This document shows, in pieces, positions 21,487 to 31,203 of a stretch of DNA of 32,056 nucleotides. Within the stretch, counting starts at the first letter, position 1. Every line of letters starts with the position of its first letter. Source of the DNA: Aliivibrio sp. (lineage in GTDB: Bacteria; Pseudomonadota; Gammaproteobacteria; Enterobacterales; Vibrionaceae). Below the pieces are notes generated by a model that did no database searches, was not told the DNA's origin, and saw only the letters and a list, made by a program, of their open reading frames with translations. Position numbers and translations under genes: made by a program. The stretch is from assembly GCA_016764915.1 (NCBI GenBank), contig JAESQY010000163.1, forward strand, positions 1 through 32,056, written 5' to 3'.

Positions 21487-22505
21487 TGAAATTGCCTCTT
21501 CTACTAAAATTGAGCCTCGTATTAGCAACCCTCGTTATTTTAATGGGTGCCTATACTCGGCTCTCTGATGCTGGCCTAGGTTGCCCAGACTGGCCGGGCT
21601 GTTATGGCAGTTTAACCGTACCGTCGGAGCACAATAGTGCGGCACAATCTGCGTTTCCAGAGCGAAAAATAGAGCCGAAAAAAGCTTGGCTAGAAATGAT
21701 TCACCGTTACATTGCAGGTGGTTTAGGTGGATTGGTTGCTCTGTTGCTGGGGGTTTCTATTTGGAATAATCGAGCCAGCAGTGGGGTGCCGAGAACACCG
21801 CAAAAACTGCCCTTCTTAATTGCAGTGCTAATTATCTTTCAAGCCCTACTAGGGATGTGGACTGTCACTATGAAGTTGATGCCAGTGGTGGTGGTGTCAC
21901 ACTTGATGGGGGGTTATAGCTTAATTTCCCTACTACTGATTCTTTACCTTCGATTGACAACCCAAAGAGAGATTCTGAAACACCAAGCACTGTTATCGTT
22001 ATCGCCACTGGCTCTACTGGGAATGGGTGTGTTGCTATTGCAAATTATGTTAGGCGGCTGGACCTCATCCAATTATGCGGCAATGGCATGCAGTCAGCTG
22101 CCCATCTGTGAAGGGGAGTGGGCTGACAATGTTAACTTCAAACAGGCATTTACCCTCTTTCAAGGAGAGCACAGTAGCTACGAGTTTGGTGTGTTGGATT
22201 ACTACTCAAGAATGACCATTCACGTGACTCATCGAATTGGTGCAATGGTCACTGCTGCCGTTCTTTTATGGTTGGCGGTGAAGCTTATAAATCAATCGCA
22301 ATCGACCAGATTGAGGGGCTGTGGTATCGCTTTAATTGGTTTGATCATTTTACAAGTTGGTTTAGGTATTTCTAATGTGGTACTGCACTTGCCTCTGGGC
22401 ATTGCGGTATCTCACAACGGTGGAGCACTGCTATTACTGCTGATGATGGTTTTTATTAACTTCCATCTTTATGGCACGAATAGAGAAAAAAAGAGGGATT
22501 TATGA
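21486..22505 (+). CDS. ctaA: Heme A synthase (CtaA/Cox15)
   Basis: 339-residue membrane enzyme that oxidises the C8 methyl of heme O to give heme A. It has eight helices in two related halves. Conserved heme-binding His residues appear in [27 protein letters not shown] and AVSHNGGA. Cys pairs are in [11 protein letters not shown] and [13 protein letters not shown]. The start codon overlaps the previous stop by 1 base, and its end overlaps cyoE by 4 bases, so ctaA and cyoE are tightly linked, as expected for consecutive steps. Confidence 0.95.
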   Translation: MKLPLLLKLSLVLATLVILMGAYTRLSDAGLGCPDWPGCYGSLTVPSEHNSAAQSAFPERKIEPKKAWLEMIHRYIAGGLGGLVALLLGVSIWNNRASSGVPRTPQKLPFLIAVLIIFQALLGMWTVTMKLMPVVVVSHLMGGYSLISLLLILYLRLTTQREILKHQALLSLSPLALLGMGVLLLQIMLGGWTSSNYAAMACSQLPICEGEWADNVNFKQAFTLFQGEHSSYEFGVLDYYSRMTIHVTHRIGAMVTAAVLLWLAVKLINQSQSTRLRGCGIALIGLIILQVGLGISNVVLHLPLGIAVSHNGGALLLLLMMVFINFHLYGTNREKKRDL

Positions 22506-23416
22506 TGGCAAAGTTACTAACGGCTCCAGAACTAAAGGTAAACCTGTTCTCTCAATGGCACGACTATTATGAGCTGACCAAACCTAAGGTTGTCGCTTTG
22601 ATGTTACTGACTGTTTTAGTGGGGATGTGCCTTGCTCTACCTGGTTCGCTCCCCTTACAGCCACTCATATTAGGGTTAATCGGTATTGGTATGATGGCAG
22701 GCTCAGCAGCGGCACTTAATCATGTGATTGATAGAAAAATTGATCATGAGATGGCAAGAACGCACCGAAGACCACTGCCTGAAGGTAAACTGTCACCACA
22801 AAAAGCGCTGATATTCGCTTTTTCAATCGGCATCATTGGCTTCGTTTTACTGTTTATGTGGGTCAACCCATTAACCGCTTGGCTTACCTTTGCCAGTTTG
22901 ATTGGGTACGCTGTGGTTTATACTCTCTATCTCAAGCGTGCAACACCTCAAAACATCACCATTGGCGGTTTGGCAGGAGCGATGCCTCCACTGCTGGGTT
23001 GGACAGCGGTCACTAATGAGTTTCATGGACATGCTCTGCTGCTGGTGATCATTATTTTCGCATGGACTCCTCCGCATTTCTGGGCATTGGCGATTCACCG
23101 CCGAGAAGATTATGCCAAAGTGAATATCCCAATGTTGCCCGTCACTCATGGGGTTGAATTCACTAAAACTTGCATCCTGCTTTATACGCTACTGCTTGCG
23201 GTTGCTACCTTGTTTCCGGTTGTGGTTGGCATGAGTGGCTTTATCTATTTGTTAGGTTCTAGTGCATTGAGTATGGGTTTTATTTATAAGGCGTGGTTAC
23301 TGAAGTATCGAGAGAGTGCCGGTATGGCGATGGGGCTGTTTCGTTTTTCAATCTATCATCTGATGGTACTGTTTGTGCTGCTGCTGGTGGATCACTACTG
23401 GTTGATTACGCTATAG
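22502..23416 (+). CDS. cyoE: Protoheme IX farnesyltransferase (heme O synthase, CtaB/CyoE)
   Basis: 304-residue UbiA-family membrane prenyltransferase that adds a farnesyl group to heme B to make heme O, the substrate of CtaA. The Asp-rich motif N73-xxx-D77-xxx-D81 in [20 protein letters not shown] binds Mg2+-diphosphate. [20 protein letters not shown] and [20 protein letters not shown] are characteristic second-half motifs. Last gene of the cox cluster, ended by a terminator just downstream. Confidence 0.96.
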   Translation: MMAKLLTAPELKVNLFSQWHDYYELTKPKVVALMLLTVLVGMCLALPGSLPLQPLILGLIGIGMMAGSAAALNHVIDRKIDHEMARTHRRPLPEGKLSPQKALIFAFSIGIIGFVLLFMWVNPLTAWLTFASLIGYAVVYTLYLKRATPQNITIGGLAGAMPPLLGWTAVTNEFHGHALLLVIIIFAWTPPHFWALAIHRREDYAKVNIPMLPVTHGVEFTKTCILLYTLLLAVATLFPVVVGMSGFIYLLGSSALSMGFIYKAWLLKYRESAGMAMGLFRFSIYHLMVLFVLLLVDHYWLITL

Positions 23417-23421
23417 GGATT

Positions 23422-23453
23422 AGGGTGGAACCGTCATCATGCCACCCCTTTTT
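23422..23453 (+). terminator. Rho-independent terminator of the cox cluster
   Basis: GGGTGG (23423-23428) pairs with CCACCC (23442-23447) around a 13-base loop, followed by CTTTTT on the plus strand. It lies directly after the cyoE stop. Confidence 0.8.
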
Positions 23454-23472
23454 ACGTGTTAATTGGGTTAGA

Positions 23473-25020
23473 TTATTTGAGCAATCGCTTTAAAATTTTG
23501 CCCGTAGCAGTCATGGGTAACTCAGTCACGATCTCTAAGTGTTTTGGACATTTATAATCGGCTAATCGTTGGTGTGACCACTGAATCAGTTCTTTAGTGC
23601 TCTCTTTTGCCCCCTCTTTTAGCATGACAAACGCTTTTACCTGCTCACCAAATCGTGGGTGTTCGACGCCAATAACAGCCACTAGATGAACAGAAGGGTG
23701 TGACATGTAAGTCTCTTCAACATCCCTAGGGTAGATGTTATAACCGCCACTAATGATCACTTCTTTCAAACGGTCGACAACAAACAGATAACCATCTTCA
23801 TCAATGCGAACAATATCACCGGTATGTAACCATCCGTCGACGATGGTTTTAGCGCTCTGCTCAGGTTTTTTATAATAACCTTTCATAACGTTATGCCCGC
23901 GAATCAACAGTTCACCATTTTCACCGGTAGCAACCTCGTGACCCTGCTCATTGACCACTTTCATCGTAACCCCAGGAAGCGGCTGGCCAATACTCCCAGG
24001 TTTTCTTGGATACTCAAGATGGTTAAAAGCGGCGACGGGAGATGACTCTGAGAGGCCATAACCTTCAATTACCGGTACTTGGAGTTTCTCTTCAAATTGG
24101 CGAATAATTTCAACGGGCATAGAAGCACCACCGGAAATAGCGACTTTTAAGTTCGCCGCAATCTCTTTAAGGTGCTCTCCTGGGTGTTTTTCAGCAAACG
24201 CGAGTAAACCAATAAACATAGTCGGAACACCGGCTAAATGAGTCACTTTATGTTGATGCAGTTGCTGTAATACTGTTTTGGGTACAAAGCGAGAGATCAG
24301 CACTAATGCACTGCCTGCCAGGATCGTCGTATTCATGATCAAAGACTGACCAAAAGTATGAAACAGAGGCAAAATGGCAATACTGACATCGGTGCCTTTT
24401 TGATTAGTTAGAGCTTGGCAGGCTTGAGCATTGCATAACATGTTGCTTTGGCTTAGCTCTGCTCCCTTAGCGGCCCCAGTTGTTCCTGAGGTATACAGGA
24501 TCACACAGCTATCTTCAGCGCGGCGAAAAACGGTCGAGAATGACTCTTTATCACTGGCTAACCACGGATTAAAAAGCAACGCTTGTTGTGGCGTATCCTG
24601 CTCTGGTTTTTCGGTTTCGATTAAAATAAAGTGCAAACAGCCGTCGATTTGATTGAAACCATCATAGCCATAAGTTCCAATTGGTAGTGCACTGTTACCT
24701 TGATAGCAAATTAGAGCCTTAGCATCGGAGTCATCTAAGTGGTAAGCGATTTCAGTACCTTTTAACATGATGTTTAAAGGAACAACCACGGCACCGACTT
24801 TTTGAATGGCGTAATAGGCGATCACAAAATCAGGCGTATTTGGGCAAGAGAGAGCCACTTTATCATTCGGCTCAATACCGATGTCGACAAGGTGATTTGC
24901 TATTTTGTTAACTGATTGATTTAACTCTGAGTAAGTGATGCGTTGTTCTTGAAAGATAAGCGCAATGTTATTAGGACGGTAGGTAGCATTACGTTCCAAA
25001 TTAGTGGCCAAATTATACAT
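23473..25020 (-). CDS. AMP-forming acyl-CoA ligase (FadD-like long-chain type)
   Basis: 515-residue ANL-superfamily enzyme that activates a carboxylic acid as acyl-AMP, then acyl-CoA. Motifs are the P-loop YTSGTTGAAKG (176-186), VIEGYGLSESSP, DGWLHTGDI, the hinge VDRLKEVIISGGYNIYP and the A10 lysine in TATGKILKR (K508). The sequence resembles long-chain fatty-acid CoA ligases, but the substrate cannot be read with certainty and a medium-chain or aryl acid is possible. It is transcribed alone, with an AT-rich 200-base upstream region. Its 3' end faces the cox terminator. Confidence 0.88.
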   Translation of the reverse strand: MYNLATNLERNATYRPNNIALIFQEQRITYSELNQSVNKIANHLVDIGIEPNDKVALSCPNTPDFVIAYYAIQKVGAVVVPLNIMLKGTEIAYHLDDSDAKALICYQGNSALPIGTYGYDGFNQIDGCLHFILIETEKPEQDTPQQALLFNPWLASDKESFSTVFRRAEDSCVILYTSGTTGAAKGAELSQSNMLCNAQACQALTNQKGTDVSIAILPLFHTFGQSLIMNTTILAGSALVLISRFVPKTVLQQLHQHKVTHLAGVPTMFIGLLAFAEKHPGEHLKEIAANLKVAISGGASMPVEIIRQFEEKLQVPVIEGYGLSESSPVAAFNHLEYPRKPGSIGQPLPGVTMKVVNEQGHEVATGENGELLIRGHNVMKGYYKKPEQSAKTIVDGWLHTGDIVRIDEDGYLFVVDRLKEVIISGGYNIYPRDVEETYMSHPSVHLVAVIGVEHPRFGEQVKAFVMLKEGAKESTKELIQWSHQRLADYKCPKHLEIVTELPMTATGKILKRLLK

Positions 25021-25219
25021 TCAGAACCTTTTATTATTTATTTATAGATGATTTTTTGAAGGGCGAATATATCACTTGCGCAAATAGCAGAATAGAAAAA
25101 ATAGTAAAAAATGGTGGCTTAGGCTCTTTTGTTCTTTAATAGAGACAAAGGGTATTTTATTTACTTATAACATCAGGGAATAATAACGGCATCTAATACT
25201 CATAAAAGGAATAGAGTGA

Positions 25220-25381
25220 ATGAATCGTTGGTTAGTTATTCCAATCATCGCTGTGTTGATTGCCGCTTCTATGCTCACCACTGGGCTGCTTAGCGCGATG
25301 ATTGATCTGTCGGCTTTTCTATTGCTTTTATGGACATTGGCAAAGTACAAAAAGAGTGAATTAAGAGAGAATAACCAGTAA
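25220..25381 (+). CDS. Small membrane protein, 53 residues
   Basis: ATG 25220 is preceded by AAAGGA (25205-25210), nine bases upstream, and the frame ends at TAA 25379-25381. The product is almost entirely two hydrophobic stretches (residues about 4-25 and 28-42: NRWLVIPIIAVLIAASMLTT and LSAFLLLLWTLAKY) with a charged tail KKSELRENNQ. It lies divergent from the acyl-CoA ligase gene, and its last 21 bases overlap the 3' end of the convergent yeiH-family gene. The good ribosome site and the positive-inside tail support a real gene. Function unknown. Confidence 0.65.
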   Translation: MNRWLVIPIIAVLIAASMLTTGLLSAMIDLSAFLLLLWTLAKYKKSELRENNQ

Positions 25382-26293
25382 CGATCCGGTACCAATGATT
25401 AACCACAAGGTAACGCCTAAAAGAAGTGGTCTAGGACCTGCCGCTTTAAGTTTTTGTACTGTAATACCTGAACCGATTAAGAAAAGACACACCACCAAAC
25501 TTCGTTTTGAAATGGTAAAAATCCAATCGTAAATCACTGCACCTTGTGGGATAAAGTGAGCCACCATTATGGCTAGGCAGTAGAATCCAATAAAATAGGG
25601 AATTGATATCTTCTTACTGTGGCTTTTAAACATCAATGCACTGATGAGGGCGACAGGAATGATCCACAAGGCTCTTGCCAGTTTTACTGTAGTGGCAGTT
25701 TTTAGAGCCTCATCACCATAAGCAGAAGCGGCTCCCACTACTGAAGAGGTATCGTGAATCGCGATGGCACTCCATAAACCAAAATTGTGTTGGCTCATTT
25801 CAAGGAAGTGGCCAATAGCTGGAAATATGAAAAGAGCGATGGAGTTAAGTAGAAATACTGTTGCCAAAGCCAGTGTGGTTTGATCTTCTTTCGCATTAAT
25901 AGCCGGAGCAACCGCCGCAATAGCACTGCCACCGCAAATGGCGGTACCTACAGAGATAAGATGTCCTGTTTTATCTTCAACCTTAAAGAGACGTGTCAGT
26001 AAGTAACCAATCCCCATCGTTGTGAATATGGATCCAACAATGAGTGAAAAACTGCTGGTACTTGCAGTAATAGCTGAATCTAAGTTAATACCAAAACCAA
26101 GCCCGATGATCGAATAGGAGAGCATCTTTTTGGTCAACGCCGCAATATTAATATCTTTAGGAATGATACCAAGGGTGGCTAGCGTTAAGCCTAAAATAAG
26201 TGCGATTGGGGATGATATAAACGGCACAAGACAAACAATAGCCGTAAGGGTGAACACTATTTTAGTTGAACGTTGAGACAAAACCACTGACAT
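25361..26293 (-). CDS. YeiH-family (UPF0324) membrane transporter
   Basis: About 310-residue membrane protein with around ten helices, of the YeiH/putative sulfate exporter family. Landmarks are GLGFGINLD (helix 3), ISVGTAICGGSAIAAVAPAI, SAIAIHDTSSVVGAAS, ALWIIPVALI and FLIGSGITVQKL. Family members have been linked to export of sulfate or other anions, but substrates are poorly established. I chose ATG 26293; the open frame runs to 26344, but the first 17 residues (LYTHWPSSTQEF) are polar and unlike the family. The gene diverges from nsrR across about 175 bases, so NsrR control is possible. Confidence 0.85.
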   Translation of the reverse strand: MSVVLSQRSTKIVFTLTAIVCLVPFISSPIALILGLTLATLGIIPKDINIAALTKKMLSYSIIGLGFGINLDSAITASTSSFSLIVGSIFTTMGIGYLLTRLFKVEDKTGHLISVGTAICGGSAIAAVAPAINAKEDQTTLALATVFLLNSIALFIFPAIGHFLEMSQHNFGLWSAIAIHDTSSVVGAASAYGDEALKTATTVKLARALWIIPVALISALMFKSHSKKISIPYFIGFYCLAIMVAHFIPQGAVIYDWIFTISKRSLVVCLFLIGSGITVQKLKAAGPRPLLLGVTLWLIIGTGSLLVILS

Positions 26294-26468
26294 AGTAAAT
26301 TCTTGTGTTGAAGATGGCCAATGAGTATATAGGATGGTGGTCATTCAATAAATTAAATTATCTTTTCCTATTGGTTAAATTTTTTTTAACGGATAAACAG
26401 CACGGTGCCCTTCACTATCTTTTATTTATCATCCCGATTAAAATATACCAACCAACTAAGGAGCAACT

Positions 26469-26906
26469 GTGCAGTTAACCACTTTTACTGATTATGGCTT
26501 ACGAACCTTGATTTATCTTGCAACATTGCCGGAAGGCGAGTTAGCCAGTATTTCTCAAGTGACCGATGTGTATAAAGTCTCTCGTAACCACATGGTGAAG
26601 GTGATCAATAAGCTGGGTCAATTAGGTTTTATTGAGACGGTACGTGGAAAGAATGGTGGTATTCGGTTGGGTATGCCAGCTAAAGAGATCATCGTTGGAG
26701 ATGTAGTGAGAGCGATTGAGCCTTTGAAGATCATCGATTGCAGTGAAGGTTTTTGTCACATTACGGCGGCCTGTAAGCTTAAAGGTATTTTAGGCAGCGC
26801 TAGAGAAGCATTTTTATCAGAATTGGACAAACATACGCTGCTCAGCATGATAGACAGTAATCCTTCACTGCTAAACCTTTTAGACATCACTGATACTGAA
26901 AGCTAA
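26469..26906 (+). CDS. nsrR: Nitric-oxide-sensing Rrf2-family repressor NsrR
   Basis: 145-residue winged-helix regulator with an Fe-S cluster that is destroyed by NO, relieving repression of NO-defence genes. The beginning [20 protein letters not shown] is nearly the standard NsrR opening, [20 protein letters not shown] is the DNA-recognition region, and the cluster Cys are C91, C96 and C102 in [16 protein letters not shown] start with AAGGAG at 26459-26464. No rnr gene follows here, unlike in enterobacteria. A terminator and the tRNA gene on the other strand lie downstream. Confidence 0.93.
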   Translation: MQLTTFTDYGLRTLIYLATLPEGELASISQVTDVYKVSRNHMVKVINKLGQLGFIETVRGKNGGIRLGMPAKEIIVGDVVRAIEPLKIIDCSEGFCHITAACKLKGILGSAREAFLSELDKHTLLSMIDSNPSLLNLLDITDTES

Positions 26907-26933
26907 TACGACACTAAAACAAATTAGAAAAGC

Positions 26934-26969
26934 AAAAGGCCTGAGAACATATTATGCTCTCAGGCCTTT
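26934..26969 (-). terminator. Terminator downstream of the tRNA gene, probably bidirectional
   Basis: AAAGGCCTGAGA (26935-26946) pairs perfectly with TCTCAGGCCTTT (26958-26969) around an 11-base loop. On the minus strand TTTTGCTTTT follows, so it ends the tRNA transcript. It also faces nsrR and may terminate that transcript, though with a weaker T tract. Confidence 0.85.
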
Positions 26970-26976
26970 CTGTATA

Positions 26977-27053
26977 TGGTGGCCCCTCCCAGACTTGAAC
27001 TGGGGACCTAACGATTATGAGTCGTGCGCTCTAACCAACTGAGCTAAGGGGCC
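26977..27053 (-). tRNA. tRNA with CAU anticodon, most likely tRNA-Ile2
   Basis: 77 bases on the minus strand, with encoded CCA (complement TGG at 26977-26979), GGCCCC/GGGGCC acceptor stem, D-arm TAGCTCAGTTGGTTAGAGC, and T-arm GTTCAAGTC. The anticodon CAU complements 27017-27019. The acceptor begins GGCCCCTTAGCTCAG, as in E. coli ileX/ileY (tRNA-Ile2, lysidine-modified by TilS to read AUA). Elongator tRNA-Met begins GGCTACGTAGCTCAG. The CAU anticodon alone makes software call it Met. The isotype is inferred from the resemblance. Confidence 0.9.
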
Positions 27054-27160
27054 TTTGTAGGTGGACGATTATAAGGGAAGTTCAATGGGCTGTCTAGACT
27101 CTAACACAGTGAATTGCGTTCACTTTTTAGGCATTCAGACCAAAATTGATAGTTAGATAC

Positions 27161-27189
27161 AAAAAAGGCGAGCATTTGCCCACCTTTTT
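27161..27189 (-). terminator. Terminator of rpoD
   Basis: On the minus strand GGTGGGC pairs with GCTCGCC (with G-U pairs) around AAAT, followed by six T (plus strand AAAAAA 27161-27166). It starts about 30 bases after the rpoD stop. Confidence 0.8.
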
Positions 27190-27218
27190 CAATTTTTATC
27201 GAACTTTTAGCGTAACGC

Positions 27219-29045
27219 TTACTCGTCTAAGAAGCTACGTAGAACTTCAGAGCGGCTAGGGTGACGCAGCTTACGTAGAGCTTTTGCTTCGATTTGACGA
27301 ATACGCTCACGAGTAACGTCAAACTGCTTACCAACCTCTTCAAGAGTATGGTCAGTGTTCATGTCGATACCAAAACGCATACGCAGAACTTTCGCTTCAC
27401 GTGGTGTTAAGCCAGCAAGAACATCGTTGGTTGCAAACTTAAGGCTGGTTGCCGTTGCAGAATCAACTGGAAGCTCAAGAGTGTTATCTTCAATGAAGTC
27501 ACCTAGGTGCGAATCTTCATCATCACCAATTGGGGTTTCCATTGAGATTGGCTCTTTAGCAATCTTAAGCACTTTACGGATTTTGTCTTCTGGCATTTGC
27601 ATGCGTTCAGCTAACTCTTCCGGTTGTGGCTCACGACCCATTTCTTGTAGCATTTGACGAGAAATACGGTTCAGTTTGTTGATCGTTTCGATCATGTGAA
27701 CCGGAATACGGATAGTACGTGCTTGGTCAGCAATCGAACGGGTGATCGCCTGACGTATCCACCACGTTGCGTAAGTTGAAAACTTATAACCACGACGGTA
27801 TTCAAATTTATCTACCGCTTTCATCAAGCCGATATTACCTTCTTGGATAAGATCCAAGAATTGTAAACCACGGTTAGTATATTTTTTCGCAATAGAGATA
27901 ACCAAACGTAAGTTGGCTTCGACCATTTCTTTCTTCGCACGGCGAGCTTTAGCTTCACCAATAGACATGCGGCGATTGATATCTTTGATGTCGGCAATGA
28001 TCAATCCGGTTTCGTTTTCTACCGCATTCATTTTGCTAATAGCGCGTTCAAGTTCTTCTTGGTACTCACGCATTTCTTCTGCATATGGCAATGAAGAGTT
28101 GAGTATTTTAAACAACCAAACTGTCGATGTTTCGTTGCCAGAAAAAGCTTTGATAAAGTCTTTTTTCGGCATTTTTGCTGTTGTCACGCAGTGTTTCATC
28201 ACTATGCGCTCTTGCACACGAATTCGGTTCATCATGCTGCGCATGTTTTTAACCATACGGTCAAACTGTTTAGGCGTGAGTCTAAATTCTTTAAAGACTT
28301 CGCTTAGTTCATTAATTTGAACGCGGGCTTCTTTATGTGAACGGCCTTTTGCATCGATAACATCGCGGGCTTTTTCGTATTGAATACGAAGAGCAGTGAA
28401 TTTTTCACGTGCTAACTCAGGATCTGGACCTGTATCTTCTTCTTCCTCGTCCTCGTCGTCATCTGAGTCAGAATCTTCTTGTTCTTCTTTAGATAATTCA
28501 GAACCAACGTGGGTAGCCGTCGGTGCAACATCTTGTTCATTGGGATCAACAAAACCAATGATAATGTCACTAAGGCGAATTTCTTCTGCTTCGAACATGT
28601 CCCATTGATCAAGTAAATGGGTAATGGCTTCAGGATACTCAGCGACAGAGCACTGAACCTGATTAATACCTTCTTCGATACGTTTGGCGATAACAATTTC
28701 GCCCTCACGTGTTAGAAGTTCAACAGTGCCCATTTCACGCATATACATACGTACTGGGTCAGTTGTGCGACCGATCTCACTTTCTACCGTAGCAAGAGCT
28801 GCTGCTGCTGCTTCAGCGGCCTCTTCATCGGTATCACTTTCTTGCATCAAGAGCTCATCTTTATCGGGAGCTCTTTCAAATACCTTGATACCCATGTCGT
28901 TGATCATACGAATGATATCTTCCATCTGATCTGAATCGACAATGTCCTGAGGCAAGTGGTCGTTAACTTCCGCGAAAGTCAAATAGCCTTGTTCTTTACC
29001 TTTAGCAATGAGGAGTTTTATCTGCGACTGCTTGCTTTGCACCAT
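27219..29045 (-). CDS. rpoD: RNA polymerase sigma factor RpoD (sigma-70)
   Basis: 608-residue housekeeping sigma factor. Region 1.1 opens with [27 protein letters not shown] very acidic non-conserved stretch ([18 protein letters not shown]) follows. Region 2 includes [40 protein letters not shown] and [18 protein letters not shown], which recognise and melt the -10 element. Region 4.2, [20 protein letters not shown], binds the -35 element, and the C-terminus is the usual RSFLDE. It is slightly shorter than E. coli RpoD (613). Third gene of the rpsU-dnaG-rpoD macromolecular synthesis group, with yqeY inserted. Confidence 0.97.
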   Translation of the reverse strand: MVQSKQSQIKLLIAKGKEQGYLTFAEVNDHLPQDIVDSDQMEDIIRMINDMGIKVFERAPDKDELLMQESDTDEEAAEAAAAALATVESEIGRTTDPVRMYMREMGTVELLTREGEIVIAKRIEEGINQVQCSVAEYPEAITHLLDQWDMFEAEEIRLSDIIIGFVDPNEQDVAPTATHVGSELSKEEQEDSDSDDDEDEEEEDTGPDPELAREKFTALRIQYEKARDVIDAKGRSHKEARVQINELSEVFKEFRLTPKQFDRMVKNMRSMMNRIRVQERIVMKHCVTTAKMPKKDFIKAFSGNETSTVWLFKILNSSLPYAEEMREYQEELERAISKMNAVENETGLIIADIKDINRRMSIGEAKARRAKKEMVEANLRLVISIAKKYTNRGLQFLDLIQEGNIGLMKAVDKFEYRRGYKFSTYATWWIRQAITRSIADQARTIRIPVHMIETINKLNRISRQMLQEMGREPQPEELAERMQMPEDKIRKVLKIAKEPISMETPIGDDEDSHLGDFIEDNTLELPVDSATATSLKFATNDVLAGLTPREAKVLRMRFGIDMNTDHTLEEVGKQFDVTRERIRQIEAKALRKLRHPSRSEVLRSFLDE

Positions 29046-29127
29046 ATAACTTACACTTCTCGAGTTAGTTGAATATCCATCAAAATCCCTCGCCAGAGAG
29101 GATTTACGCTGTAACCTGCTTAAAATA

Positions 29128-29154
29128 CGTAGTAAACACTTAGTATTTACTACG
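29128..29154 (-). terminator. 27-bp near-perfect palindrome between dnaG and rpoD
   Basis: CGTAGTAAACACT and AGTATTTACTACG form 13-base arms with one mismatch around a single central T. On the minus strand the bases after it are TATTTT, so a weak terminator or an attenuator at the dnaG-rpoD junction is likely. A protein-binding palindrome is an alternative. E. coli has an RNA-processing site between these genes. Confidence 0.5.
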
Positions 29155-29210
29155 GTCTTAGCGAATTAGCCAGTATAGCAGACTCACTAGGCATTGGGCT
29201 AGATATTGGG

Positions 29211-30977
29211 TCATTTTTGTTCTTTTACAAGTAGGTTAAGTTCTTGTTTTTCTGCATCGGTTAATTTGCTCACCCTAGACTTGGAAAACAACTCATCCAT
29301 ACGGCCTTGTAAATGCCAATCTAGTAACTTGGCAAAACTATCTTCAAACACTGCTTGTTGGTTTTGCTCAGCGTATTCCCACATCAGTAATTTTGCCAAC
29401 TGGGCGCTTTGCGAGTGATGACGAAAGTGCTCTAAAACCTGAGCCGTATTCGCTTTTGGACTGCTGAAGCAAAATTGATAAAGCTCAATTAACATTGTTA
29501 TGCCTGGAATATCAATTGACCTGAGTGGAGCGGGATCTGCGGTATGACATTTAGCCGCCAAACTAGGATCGTCCAACAACAACCTAATCATCATACGCAC
29601 AGGTGATATTGTACTTTTATTGGGCGTTTTAAAGTCTAGTTTTTTAGGCGTTTTTCGCAGGTTTGCTTGGGCTACATCACGCTCATATTTATGTTTATTT
29701 TGGTCGCCCATGTGATTACTTAAATCTGATAACAACATTTCCCGAATGTTGTCGCCTACTATTTGTTCTATTAGCGGCATGGCTTCGGTTTTTAACGCCG
29801 CTTTACCTTCATTACTGCCTATGTGATGACGTTGTAATAAGTTATTAAAAAAGAACTTAGATAAGGGGACAGCATCGTTCTTTAGGTTTTCTTCAAATGT
29901 TTCTTTACCAATTTTACGCACTAAGGTATCGGGGCCTTCGCCATCGGGCAAAAATAAGAACTTCATTTCTACCCCATCTTTTAAAAAAGGTAGTGCGTTT
30001 TCTAAAGCGCGCCAAGCGGCTTCTCTTCCTGCTCGGTCCCCATCATAACAACACACTACTTCTGTAGTGGCGCGGAATAACATTTGAATATGTTCCGCTG
30101 TGGTGGCTGTGCCAAGAGAGGCCACGGCATAGTCGATACCAAATTGCCCGAGGGCAACGACATCCATATAACCTTCAACAATTATCACGCGAGCTAAATT
30201 GCGATGTGCTTGTTTGGCTTGGTAAAATCCGTACAGTTCGTGGCCTTTATGAAATATACGTGTTTCGGGTGAGTTCAAATATTTTGGGCCACCATCATCT
30301 AATACCCTGCCACCAAAACCAATTACGCGTCCGCGCTTGTCTCGAATAGGAAACATGATACGGTCGCGGAAAAAGTCGAATCGTCTTCTGTTGTCATTTT
30401 CGGTAATGAGCTTTAGCTCAAGTAATTGGTCTTGATATATAGGGCTTATGCCGAAGGTTTTTAATACTGAGTCCCATTCAGGTGGCGCGTAGCCCATATC
30501 GAAGGCTTTGACTATTTCACCGCTGAGCCCACGGTTTTTTAGGTAATTGACTGCTTTGTCCTTGTCAGGATGCACTTTGAGTTGTTGGGCAAAGTATTTG
30601 GCTACTTTTTCCATTAACTCATAATCACTTTCTTTTTGTTGTTTTTGCTCAGCCGACGGAGGAGGCGCACCGCCTTTTTCTCGTGGTACTTCGATACTAT
30701 GATATTGCGCCAGTTCTTCAACGGCTTCTGGAAATTCTAAGCGGTCGAATTCCATCAAAAATGTGATGACGTTGCCATGGGCACCACAGCCAAAGCAGTG
30801 ATAAAACTGTTTGTCTTGGCTAACAGTGAAAGAAGGGCTTTTTTCTTCGTGAAAAGGGCAACAAGCTTGATGATTTCGGCCAGCCTTTTTAAGGCGAACA
30901 CGGCTATCAATCAGTTCAACTATGTCTGAGCGAGCAATAATGTCATTAATAAACTCGCGGGGGATACGGCCAGACAT
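29211..30977 (-). CDS. dnaG: DNA primase
   Basis: 588-residue primase that makes RNA primers at the replication fork. The zinc-binding domain has C40, H43, C61 and C64 in ACCPFHEEKSPSFTV and FYHCFGCG. The polymerase core includes RDRIMFPIRDKRGRVIGFGG. The TOPRIM residues are E268 in VEGYMDVV and the D312-G-D314 pair in CYDGDRAGR. The C-terminal part is the helicase-binding domain. GAGAAGG stands 5 bases before the start. It lies between yqeY and rpoD. Confidence 0.97.
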   Translation of the reverse strand: MSGRIPREFINDIIARSDIVELIDSRVRLKKAGRNHQACCPFHEEKSPSFTVSQDKQFYHCFGCGAHGNVITFLMEFDRLEFPEAVEELAQYHSIEVPREKGGAPPPSAEQKQQKESDYELMEKVAKYFAQQLKVHPDKDKAVNYLKNRGLSGEIVKAFDMGYAPPEWDSVLKTFGISPIYQDQLLELKLITENDNRRRFDFFRDRIMFPIRDKRGRVIGFGGRVLDDGGPKYLNSPETRIFHKGHELYGFYQAKQAHRNLARVIIVEGYMDVVALGQFGIDYAVASLGTATTAEHIQMLFRATTEVVCCYDGDRAGREAAWRALENALPFLKDGVEMKFLFLPDGEGPDTLVRKIGKETFEENLKNDAVPLSKFFFNNLLQRHHIGSNEGKAALKTEAMPLIEQIVGDNIREMLLSDLSNHMGDQNKHKYERDVAQANLRKTPKKLDFKTPNKSTISPVRMMIRLLLDDPSLAAKCHTADPAPLRSIDIPGITMLIELYQFCFSSPKANTAQVLEHFRHHSQSAQLAKLLMWEYAEQNQQAVFEDSFAKLLDWHLQGRMDELFSKSRVSKLTDAEKQELNLLVKEQK

Positions 30978-31150
30978 AATACCTTCTCAATAATAAAAAC
31001 GGTTGAATACATACTCATGCCACCTCTTCGTTGCGCCAATTCATAAGGTGATCGACATTCAGTCATTGAAGCGGCCCAGTTGTTCTGAAACGCGCAACTT
31101 TTGGTGGTATGGGTATTGTTCCATACAGTTTGCCACATCTACTAAAACAA

Positions 31151-31176
31151 ACAAACCGCATCAAAGTGCGGTTTGT
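31151..31176 (-). terminator. Terminator between yqeY and dnaG
   Basis: ACAAACCGCA (31151-31160) and TGCGGTTTGT (31167-31176) form perfect 10-bp arms around TCAAAG. On the minus strand TTGTTTTAG follows. It should reduce transcription passing from yqeY into dnaG, so dnaG may have its own promoter in the 170 bases before it. Confidence 0.8.
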
Positions 31177-31203
31177 AAAATATTGAACTGTACGCGGGCG
31201 TTA

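Noticed and set aside
26345-26468. NsrR operator between yeiH-family gene and nsrR
   Set aside because: AT-rich words are present but no dyad of the AAGATGyATTT type could be found by eye.
27355-28929. Several plus-strand open frames opposite rpoD rich in Ser, Arg or Ile
   Set aside because: They mirror rpoD codons on the other strand, including a Ser-rich mirror of its acidic stretch, and have no independent support.
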